Shown piece by piece: positions 7,380 through 13,126 of a stretch of 13,126 bases of DNA. Numbering within the stretch: the first letter of the stretch is position 1; each line of letters starts with the position of its first letter. A program made the translations under genes and the position numbers. The stretch is from Streptosporangiaceae bacterium. Lineage in GTDB: Bacteria > Actinomycetota > Actinomycetes > Streptosporangiales > Streptosporangiaceae. Under the pieces are notes generated by a model that did no database searches, was not told the origin of the DNA, and worked only from the letters and a program-made list of their open reading frames with translations. The stretch spans positions 1 to 13,126 of the forward strand of contig JASHOI010000020.1 of the NCBI GenBank assembly GCA_030041195.1. The letters are read 5' to 3'.

Positions 7380-7829
7380 TCATCGGCTCGCGAGCGACCG
7401 GACCGGCAGCGTGGCCTCCACCTGGCCGGGACCGACCGTGACGCCCTTGGAGTTCTCGCTGCGCAACTCGAGCACCACGACGCCGGCCCCGTCCCGCAGT
7501 TCGGCCGAGACGACCTGACCCAGTACCCGGGTGGTGTCACCGACGAGGTTGAACTGCCGCATCCGGAAGCCCTTGATCGACCGGATCGTGCCCGCGCAGC
7601 CGATCCAGTCACGGACCGCGCGCTCCCAGGTGCCGAGCAGGAACGCGGTGCTCGCGTACATGTCGGGCGCCCCGGTCGACCTGGCGTAGTCCCCGTTGTG
7701 GTGGATCGAGTTGAAGTCCCGGTTGCCGCCCGCCGCCATCACCAGCCGGTAGACCGTCAGCGGAAACGACACCTCGGCGATGGGCTGCCCCGGCTGCACG
7801 TCCTCGAAGTACCGTTGCCCGGTGCTCAC
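7380..7829 (-). CDS. MaoC-like hotdog dehydratase
   Basis: A 149-residue hotdog-fold protein of the MaoC/(R)-hydratase type. It carries the catalytic Asp and His of the hydratase motif in RDFNSIHHNGDYA (Asp38, His43), followed by the Gly-rich TGAPDMYAS helix region. It probably hydrates an enoyl-CoA or dehydrates a 3-hydroxyacyl thioester as one half of a two-subunit enzyme with its upstream neighbour. I chose the GTG at 7829 because it overlaps the neighbour's TGA as GTGA, implying translational coupling; an ATG at 7847 is the alternative and adds MERGRG. The substrate is not evident. Confidence 0.85.
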   Translation of the reverse strand: MSTGQRYFEDVQPGQPIAEVSFPLTVYRLVMAAGGNRDFNSIHHNGDYARSTGAPDMYASTAFLLGTWERAVRDWIGCAGTIRSIKGFRMRQFNLVGDTTRVLGQVVSAELRDGAGVVVLELRSENSKGVTVGPGQVEATLPVRSLASR

Positions 7830-8176
7830 GCCGCGTCCCCGTTCCATCCGCCGACCGGACGCGGCAGGTACGCAAAGGCAACCGAGCGCATCCGCGCGAC
7901 GACCTCGCCGGTGCCGGTGACCATCTCGCTCTCGAAGGTCAGGAACGCGCCGCGGCCCACGGAGGTCTCCTTCGGCACGCAGGCCAGCAGCCTGCGCCCG
8001 CGCCGGCCGATCCGCTCCCCCGCGGTGACCAGCCGGACGAAGTCCATCTCGAGTTCGGTGGCGAAGAAGCCAGTCGTCTTCGGGGCGGTGACGCCGGCGG
8101 TCGCGCCGCCGCTGTGGCTGCTCACCCCGCAGAACGCGCCGCCGGTGTCGACCCAGGCATTCCCCGAAGTCGTCAA
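7826..8176 (-). CDS. FAS1-like (MaoC N-terminal type) dehydratase, probably 5'-truncated
   Basis: The C-terminal two thirds are a clear FAS1-like dehydratase half: ATELEMDFVRLVTAGERI (~39-56), CVPKETSVGRGAFLTFESEM (~66-85) and GEVVARMRSVAFAYLPR. The family usually has ~45-60 more N-terminal residues covering the first strand and long helix; here the frame opens right after a TAG, and the first ~35 residues do not look like the family. The TTG at 8176 and the GTG at 8125 both lack a convincing ribosome site. The catalytic residues of the pair reside in the MaoC subunit, but this subunit is needed for fold and substrate binding. It may be a pseudogene or a shortened gene. Coupled to the MaoC gene by a four-base overlap. 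Confidence 0.65.
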   Translation of the reverse strand: MTTSGNAWVDTGGAFCGVSSHSGGATAGVTAPKTTGFFATELEMDFVRLVTAGERIGRRGRRLLACVPKETSVGRGAFLTFESEMVTGTGEVVARMRSVAFAYLPRPVGGWNGDAA

Positions 8177-8265
8177 CTAAAAGTCGCGGTACGAGGCTCT
8201 CTGGGGCGTCGGCTGAACTCCCCCCGCAGCCACCCCGCCGTCGTCTGCCCCTCGCGGGATCGCGA

Positions 8266-10332
8266 TCAGGGGACGACAGGGCGGTAGCCGAGGCCCAGCT
8301 GGCCGAAGACGAAGGCGTGCCGGTCCGTTGCCTCGTCGATGGACTGGTCGAGCGACCCGGCCAGGTGGCCTGTGGACTCCAGCCGCAGCAGCACCGGCCG
8401 GTCCGATGACGTCGCCTCCTGGAGTCGAGCCGTCATCTTCTTGGCGTGCCAGGCGTCGACCCGAGTGTCGTTCTCTCCGGCGGTCAGCAGCACGGCTGGG
8501 TAGGCCGTCCCGTCCGTGACGTTGTGGTAGGGCGAGTAGCCGAGCATCGCCGTGAACAGCTCCGGATCGTCGACGGTGCCGAACTCGGTCGTATTGAACC
8601 TCCCGTTGGTGCTGGTCTCGGCGCGCAGCGAGTCCATCACCGGCACTTCGGCCACGACGGCGCGGGCTATGTCTGGCCGCTGGGTGAGAACGGCACCCAT
8701 CAGCAGCCCGCCGTTGGAACCGCCCATGATCACCAGCCGTTCGCGGGTGGTGATCCGGCTGCTGTGCAGATGGTCCGCGCAGGCGATGAAGTCGTCGAAG
8801 CAGTTCTGCTTGGTGGCGAGCCGGCCGCCGTGGTGCCACTGCTCGCCGAACTCGCCGCCGCCGCGGATGTTGGCCACCACGTAAACGCCGCCCTGCTCCA
8901 GCCACAGCAGCAGCTCGGGATCGAACCGCGGCACCAGCGAGATGCCGTAGCCGCCATACGCGGTCAGCAGCGCCGGCGCGGTTCCGTCCCGTGGGGTGCC
9001 GGGTGCGGTGATCACGTTGAGGGGGACACGCGTACCGTCCCTCGACGTCGCGAACTCGCGGGTCACCTCGTAGCCGGACAGGTCGACGGGGGTCGTCGTC
9101 CGGAGGGCGGTCGGGCGGGGTGCTTCGCCGTCGGCCGCGACCCACCAGGTCGCCGGTTCGGTGTAGGACTCGCACGACCACGCGATCTGGTCCGGTCCAA
9201 GCGTCGAAAGAGGAGCGAATATCGACGACACCGAGCTCATCGGCGGAATCTCCACCAGGGCGAGGGGACTCCCGCTGGTGTCGAAGGCGCGCACCTGCTG
9301 CGGCCCGCCGTCGATGTCCACCACCCAGACGGTGTTGCGAGTCACCGCAAGGTCTTCGATGACCAGGTCGCTCGCCGGAACGATCTCGCGGGCGTCGGCG
9401 ACCGTGGCTCCATCTCTCAACGGCAGGCGGAGCACCTTGCCATGCGGGGCGTCCCGCCGGGACAGCAGGTACAGCGCACCGGTGCCGAGCACGGCATGCA
9501 CGCACTGGTCGGGGATGCCCGCCACCTGCCACCACGAGCCGTCGCCGCCTTGGCTACGCAGGAAGATCTGCCACTCACCACCATCACCCTTCTGCACCCT
9601 GTCCATCACCCAGCGGCCGTCGGGCGAGACCGACAGTTTGTTCTCCGCGATCCGCTCGTCAGCGAAGCCGCCGGCGAGGTCAACGCGATCCGGCGCGTGG
9701 CCGAGCTCGCGGAACCAGACCTGTTGCCGAAAGCCCGCGGGGTCAGCGCAGCGGGTGTACCAGAACCCAGAGCCGTCATGCCGCCAGGCCATCGAACCGC
9801 CCATGAGGTTCACGTGCGGGATCGGCTCGCCGGCGACCTTCCCGCTGCCGGCGTCGTAGACGTACAGCGACCCGTCCTCACTGCCGTGCTCCGACAGCGA
9901 GACCGCGACCTGCTTGCCGTCTGGGGACGGAACGAAGAAATCGATCGTGGTCTCACCGGACGGGTCAATGGCCTCCGGATCCACGACGACACGCTCGGTC
10001 GCCGGGTCGTCGAGGTCGGTCAGAGCCACCAGGAACGGCCGCTGCCGCGGCGTCTGCACCTTCAGCGCGAAGAACGTGCTCCCGCCGGACCCCAGCCGCC
10101 AGTACATTGTCGTCTCGGCCTTCAGCAGCTGCTCGACACGCGCCCGAAGCGCGTCTCGCCAAGAGATCCCGTCGAAGTACGCACGGGTGCGCTGTTGCTG
10201 GGCCTTCGTCCAGGCGATCGTTTCCTCGGAGGAGGCGTCCTCCAGCCACCGGTAGTCCTCGGTGACGGCGACGCCGTGGTAGGTGTCTGTTACCGGGATC
10301 CGTGCGGCCCGCACCAGGGGAAGCTCGGTCAT
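8266..10332 (-). CDS. Prolyl oligopeptidase (S9A family)
   Basis: A 688-residue cytosolic serine peptidase that should cleave short peptides after proline. The N-terminal part (PVTDTYHGVAVTEDYRWLED) is the family signature. A seven-bladed beta-propeller spans about 75-410. The catalytic alpha/beta-hydrolase domain follows with YGGYG, VANIRGGGEFGEQWHHGG, the nucleophile Ser539 in GGSNGG, Asp622 in GENDTRV and His656 in STGHLAG, so the triad is complete. No signal peptide. The ATG at 10332 is chosen for the family N-terminus MTELPLV; no strong ribosome site precedes it, and an upstream GTG at 10368 would add 12 unrelated residues. It lies 51 bases after the P450 stop and is probably co-transcribed. 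Confidence 0.94.
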   Translation of the reverse strand: MTELPLVRAARIPVTDTYHGVAVTEDYRWLEDASSEETIAWTKAQQQRTRAYFDGISWRDALRARVEQLLKAETTMYWRLGSGGSTFFALKVQTPRQRPFLVALTDLDDPATERVVVDPEAIDPSGETTIDFFVPSPDGKQVAVSLSEHGSEDGSLYVYDAGSGKVAGEPIPHVNLMGGSMAWRHDGSGFWYTRCADPAGFRQQVWFRELGHAPDRVDLAGGFADERIAENKLSVSPDGRWVMDRVQKGDGGEWQIFLRSQGGDGSWWQVAGIPDQCVHAVLGTGALYLLSRRDAPHGKVLRLPLRDGATVADAREIVPASDLVIEDLAVTRNTVWVVDIDGGPQQVRAFDTSGSPLALVEIPPMSSVSSIFAPLSTLGPDQIAWSCESYTEPATWWVAADGEAPRPTALRTTTPVDLSGYEVTREFATSRDGTRVPLNVITAPGTPRDGTAPALLTAYGGYGISLVPRFDPELLLWLEQGGVYVVANIRGGGEFGEQWHHGGRLATKQNCFDDFIACADHLHSSRITTRERLVIMGGSNGGLLMGAVLTQRPDIARAVVAEVPVMDSLRAETSTNGRFNTTEFGTVDDPELFTAMLGYSPYHNVTDGTAYPAVLLTAGENDTRVDAWHAKKMTARLQEATSSDRPVLLRLESTGHLAGSLDQSIDEATDRHAFVFGQLGLGYRPVVP

Positions 10333-10383
10333 GTGACCAGTCAACAGCCCAGGCGCGCAATGCACCACCGAAGGTGGCCCTGG

Positions 10384-11631
10384 CTAGCCAATTACCGAGA
10401 ACGGCAGGGTGGCATAGCGGCGGGTGTAGTGACCGGCGGCGAAGGTGCCGGCCGCCGGGTCCACCTCGAAGCGCGGGAACCGGCCGAGCAGCTCCTGCAA
10501 GACGACACAGGCCTGCAGACGGGCGGCGGCAGCACCGAGGCAGTGGTGCGGGCCGACGGCGAAGGCCAGGTGCCGCGCCCAGTTCCGCTCGCCGCGCGTG
10601 ATGTCGAGCTCATCGGCATCGGTTCCGAACACGCGGGTGTCGCGGTTGGCGGACCCGTACAGCAGCAGCACCTTGCGTCCGGAGCGGATCAGGCGTCCGT
10701 GTACGGTCGCGTCGCGGGTGAGGGTGCGGGCCAGGCACTGGACCGGCGAGGTCAGCCGGAGCAGCTCCTCGATGGCGGCGGGCAGCAGATCCGGCCGGTC
10801 CAGCAGCAGCCGACGCTGGCCTGGGCTGGTGGTCAGCAGTTCGGCAGCGCCGCCGAGCAGCCCGGTCGCGGTGTCGTTGCCGCCAGCGATCATGGTGAAC
10901 GCGAACCCCAGGATGCGCAGCGTGCTGGCCGGCTCGCCGTCCATCAGGCGCACCAGGTCCGAGATCGTGTCGTCCCCGGGCTCGGCAGTTCGCCGCTTGA
11001 TCAGGTCCGTGAAGTAGCCGAACAGCTCTGCGGCGGTGGCCCTCGGGTTGCCCCCGGCGCCGGCCTGGACGATGCCCTGAGTCCAGCCGTCGAACCGTGC
11101 CTGGTCAGTTTCTGGCACTCCCAGGTACCCGGCCACGACGAAGCCGGGAACCCGCCGGAACAGCTCCGCGACGATGTCGCACTCGCCTAGCTCCGCGATC
11201 GCGTCCAGCCTGGCGCGGACGAACTGGCGCACTTGCGGCTCGATCGCGGCGACCCGGCGCGGTGTATAGCCGCGGCCGATCAGCTCGCGGAACTCGGTGT
11301 GCCCGGGCGGATCGAGCATCACCATCGGCGCGACGTTCGCAAGGCCGGCCGCGGCACGCTCGTCATAGCGGACGGTAAGCCCGCCCGCCGAGGAGTACAG
11401 TCCGGTGTCCAGCACTGCCGCCTGTACGTCGGAGTAACGTGACAGGACCCAGTAGTCCCCGTCCTCGACGTGATGCACGGGGTCGGCATCCCGCAGCGCG
11501 GCGTACATTTGCCACGGCGCTCGCCACGACTCACCGGAACATAAATGAAACCGCGGAGTGGCCGCTGATGGCACCTCCGCAGCATCCCCGAATGTGACCA
11601 TCGCCGTCAACGCCGGCGCCGAACTCGCCAT
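10384..11631 (-). CDS. Cytochrome P450
   Basis: A 415-residue soluble bacterial P450. The I-helix oxygen-activation motif AGGNDT ends at Thr254, the ExxR is E289-R292 (EELLR), and the heme loop FAVGPHHCLG carries the ligand Cys364. Other family marks are the MLDPPGHTEFR stretch and a C-terminal TRRYATLPF. The start is uncertain: ATG 11631 (GGACG upstream) fits family length; ATG 11601 and GTG 11697 are alternatives. The open frame continues to 11886, but that part is antisense to a CoA-transferase remnant and is not P450-like. No ferredoxin or reductase gene accompanies it, so it must use redox partners from elsewhere. The substrate is unknown; sequence style is nearer to acyl/steroid-type actinobacterial CYPs than to any I can name. 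Confidence 0.93.
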   Translation of the reverse strand: MASSAPALTAMVTFGDAAEVPSAATPRFHLCSGESWRAPWQMYAALRDADPVHHVEDGDYWVLSRYSDVQAAVLDTGLYSSAGGLTVRYDERAAAGLANVAPMVMLDPPGHTEFRELIGRGYTPRRVAAIEPQVRQFVRARLDAIAELGECDIVAELFRRVPGFVVAGYLGVPETDQARFDGWTQGIVQAGAGGNPRATAAELFGYFTDLIKRRTAEPGDDTISDLVRLMDGEPASTLRILGFAFTMIAGGNDTATGLLGGAAELLTTSPGQRRLLLDRPDLLPAAIEELLRLTSPVQCLARTLTRDATVHGRLIRSGRKVLLLYGSANRDTRVFGTDADELDITRGERNWARHLAFAVGPHHCLGAAAARLQACVVLQELLGRFPRFEVDPAAGTFAAGHYTRRYATLPFSVIG

Positions 11632-11639
11632 GTCAGCGC

Positions 11640-11939
11640 CGTCCGACGGCCGCGGCGCCCTCTTCGACGTCTCGATGGCGGGCTTGGTCGCAGCCACCCT
11701 CTCCCCGCGCTCATGCGCCGCGACGACGGCTACCCTCGCCGGGCACCCACCCGCGGCGGCCACTCTGACCGACCGCCCATCACCCGCAGCACGACGCGCG
11801 GGGCCGGGCTGGGTGGTCGACACGGCGTCCGGCCCGGTGCCCGTCGCGGCGCCACGCGCGTCCTGCATCCGGCCGCGCCGCCGCACCGGGGGAGCATACC
11901 GACCAGGTCCTGCGGGAACTCGGGCTCCCTAGGCCATGA
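11640..11939 (+). pseudogene. C-terminal remnant of a family III CoA-transferase
   Basis: From 11642 the plus strand reads SDGRGALFDVSMAGLVAA, the 'G-G-alL-DVSM' block that precedes the C-terminus of a group of CaiB/BaiF-like CoA-transferases. Then WVVDTASGPVPVAAPRA appears in the same frame. At about 11858-11861 the match moves to the next frame: RPASGRAAAPGEHTDQVLRELGLPRP and a stop at 11937-11939. GEHTDQVLRELG is the characteristic C-terminal block of these enzymes. The shift is exactly explained by loss of one CG from CCACGCGCGCGTCC. About three quarters of the gene, including the CoA-binding and catalytic Asp region, is absent; the remnant begins within ~10 bases of the P450 start. It cannot be functional. 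Confidence 0.7.
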
Positions 11940-12754
11940 CCGGGCTCGTTCTGCGCGGCGCCGAGGCGGCACGGCGATCGAGGCCATACGCACCGCCATG
12001 GTCGCGGGCTCGCTGCCACAGCACGTGCAGCTTCTCGGTGTACCACTGGCCCGGGCACCGGCCACCGGGCCACGCTCCCCGACCTCCGGGCCATTCAAGA
12101 TCATCATCCCTGATTCCGCGCTCCCCGACATTGACACGCTGACCGAGTGCATCCGCGCCGCCCACGGCGATGGGCGAGCGGTGGCTGTCCACTGCGTCAC
12201 CCGCGAGGCGCTGGTCTTGCTGCTCGCCGCGCTCGACGACGCCGGGATGCTGCCCGGCGACCGGATCGAGCACGCCGCGCTGATCCCTGCCGAGCTCATC
12301 TCCCGGCTGCGCAGCCTCGGGCTGATGGTCGTCACGCAGCCCGGCTTGCTCATCCAGCGAGGGGACGACTATCGGCGCGACCTGGCGGCCGCAGAGCACG
12401 GCGACCTCTACCGCGCGGTCGCTGCTCGACGGTAGCGTCGGCTGCGCCCTATCCAGCGACGCCCCGTACGGGCCAGTTGATCCGTGGATGGTGATCACCG
12501 CAGCGGTCTGTCGCCTCAGCCCGTCCGGCCACGTCATCGGCCCAGCGGAACGACTTACCCCGGCCCAGGCGCTGGCGGGCTACCTCAGCCCGGCAGATGC
12601 TCCCGGCGCCGCACCCAGGCGAGTCGAAACCGGCTCCCCGGCTGACCTCGTGCTGTTGCGTGTTCCGCTGGCCGAGGCGCTCGCCGCGCCATCCGCCGAC
12701 CTTGTAGCCGCAACGCTGATCGACGGCAGCATCGCGCCGACCGCCCCCGCGTAA
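11936..12754 (+). pseudogene. YtcJ-like amidohydrolase, deleted and frameshifted
   Basis: Three pieces of one metal-dependent amidohydrolase (Amidohydro_3 type) lie in order. The start, MTGLVLRGAEAAR (11936-~11974, frame 2), looks like the normal N-terminus and overlaps the CoA-transferase stop as ATGA. Frame 1 then carries TAIEAIRTAMVAGSLPQHV, GPFKIIIPDSALPD, AVAVHCVTREA and GDRIEHAALIP (up to ~12416). Frame 2 resumes with LLDGSVGCALSSDAPYGPVDPW, PAERLTPAQALAGYLSP and ADLVLLRVPL, ending at 12754. Around 130-150 residues are missing after the N-terminus, including the HxH metal motif, and a two-base loss near 12416-12419 (RAVAARR-stop instead of RAG-S-LL) breaks the rest. The HCVTREA and EHAAL His ligands and the SSDAP Asp survive but are separated. 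Confidence 0.82.
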
Positions 12755-12774
12755 CGGGCCGCCGCCTTATCGCC

Positions 12775-12802
12775 TTGCCAGCGCTAAGCGATTGAATATA
12801 GT
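12775..12802 (+). promoter_or_regulatory. Sigma70-type promoter of nitroreductase-family gene
   Basis: TTGCCA (12775-12780, five of six to TTGACA) and TATAGT (12797-12802, five of six to TATAAT) are separated by 16 bases. This is an unusually good housekeeping-type promoter for such GC-rich DNA. The expected transcription start near 12808-12810 leaves a leader of ~42 bases before the ATG at 12852, with AGGAGAGG inside it. The promoter lies entirely in the gap after the decayed amidohydrolase. Confidence 0.72.
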
Positions 12803-12817
12803 GGTGGTTCACCACTA
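12799..12817. promoter_or_regulatory. 8-3-8 palindromic operator over the -10
   Basis: TAGTGGTG-GTT-CACCACTA is a perfect 8-base inverted repeat with a three-base centre. It overlaps the last four bases of the TATAGT -10 and covers the predicted start site, so a bound dimer would block initiation. Size and symmetry suit a TetR-family (or GntR-like) repressor. No regulator gene is in the window; it may lie just downstream. Confidence 0.7.
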
Positions 12818-12851
12818 ACTATGAGAACGTGAGAACCAGGAGAGGCCGAGG

Positions 12852-13126
12852 ATGCCCCAGGAACCGCGAGTTCGCGAAGATGCCGGCCCGAACCGCCAGG
12901 TGATCGACGAGTTCCGGGCTCGTGGCGGCACGGTCGGCGGCCGTTTCGCCAAGCTGCCATTGCTGCTGCTCACCACCGTCGGGGCCCGCAGCGGCCGGCG
13001 CCGCACGGTGCCGGTCACCTATGTGGCCGATGGCGAATGCTACGTGGTCGCCGCGGGAGCCGCCGACGCGAACCCGGCGTGGTATCACAACCTCCTCGCG
13101 CACCCAGCCGTGACCATCGAGGTCGG
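12852..13126 (+). CDS. Deazaflavin (F420)-dependent nitroreductase-family protein, 3' partial
   Basis: The first 91 codons of a DDN/F420-dependent quinone-reductase-like protein; the frame is open at the window edge. VIDEFRARGGTVGGRF (17-32), LLLLTTVGARSGRRRTVPVTYV (37-58) and NPAWYHNLLAHPAVTIEV (74-91) are the ordered family blocks, with the TTxGARSGxxR segment being the expected F420 phosphate/tail-binding part. Members reduce quinones or nitroaromatics with F420H2, and the family also includes proteins without known substrate. The ATG follows AGGAGAGG. It has its own promoter with an overlapping palindrome. About 40-60 residues are probably missing beyond the edge. Confidence 0.9.
   Translation, partial: MPQEPRVREDAGPNRQVIDEFRARGGTVGGRFAKLPLLLLTTVGARSGRRRTVPVTYVADGECYVVAAGAADANPAWYHNLLAHPAVTIEV

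Noticed and set aside
8177..9535. 452-codon minus-strand open frame
   Set aside because: It is an alternative frame inside the prolyl oligopeptidase gene, with Arg-rich sequence and no motif.
10365..10377. CCACC-GAA-GGTGG hairpin between P450 and prolyl oligopeptidase as a terminator
   Set aside because: Only five base pairs and no U-tract, in a short gap between genes that look co-transcribed.
8446..11190. 914-codon plus-strand open frame
   Set aside because: It lies opposite the prolyl oligopeptidase and P450, whose catalytic residues are all present on the minus strand; the plus translation has no recognisable domain.
11632..11886. N-terminal extension of the P450 to 11886
   Set aside because: The extra 85 residues are not P450-like and are antisense to the CoA-transferase remnant.
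11929..12537. Minus-strand open frames of ~200 codons opposite the amidohydrolase
   Set aside because: The plus strand carries ordered amidohydrolase motifs in this stretch; the minus translations have none.
12815..13103. Minus-strand frames opposite the nitroreductase-family gene
   Set aside because: The plus strand has promoter, ribosome site and family motifs; the minus frames have no support.

Overview
The window is GC-rich, densely packed DNA with GTG/TTG starts and gene families typical of a soil or plant-associated actinomycete: a siderophore-interacting flavoprotein behind a DtxR/IdeR-type iron box, DUF4262, a deazaflavin (F420)-dependent nitroreductase-family protein, a cytochrome P450 and a GH36 alpha-galactosidase. 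Nothing in the sequence fixes the genus. I saw no rRNA, tRNA, CRISPR array or intact mobile element.

Layout. Bases 1-687 hold no convincing gene: a nested inverted repeat near 450-502 and, on the minus strand, a faint recombinase-like relic. Bases 688-7254 form a run of minus-strand genes, read right to left: siderophore-interacting protein, zinc-ribbon thioredoxin (TrxC type), a 57-residue acidic protein, a DUF4262 protein, GH36 alpha-galactosidase, MBL-fold hydrolase, an M20D amidohydrolase that has lost its centre, and a small membrane protein. The iron box sits at the head of this run. Bases 7380-8176 encode two coupled hotdog-fold (MaoC/FAS1-like) dehydratases, of which the upstream one lacks its N-terminal part. 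Bases 8266-11631 are a P450 followed by a prolyl oligopeptidase, again on the minus strand. From about 11640 the coding strand flips. There is the decayed C-terminal end of a family III (CaiB/BaiF-like) CoA-transferase, joined by an ATGA overlap to a decayed YtcJ-like amidohydrolase, then the start of a nitroreductase-family gene that leaves the window. That last gene has a clear promoter with an 8-3-8 palindrome over its -10.

What stands out is gene decay. At least three loci are broken: M20D (internal deletion), CoA-transferase (5' loss plus frameshift) and amidohydrolase (internal deletion plus frameshift). A fourth, the FAS1-like dehydratase, is probably 5'-truncated. The truncated ends of the FAS1-like gene and the CoA-transferase both face the P450-prolyl oligopeptidase block. 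My main inference is that this block replaced the head-to-head promoter region of an older divergent acyl-CoA type gene cluster. I did not find strong evidence for a wholly new system. The best leads are this replacement scar, the promoter/operator of the nitroreductase gene, and the possible iron control of a thioredoxin.
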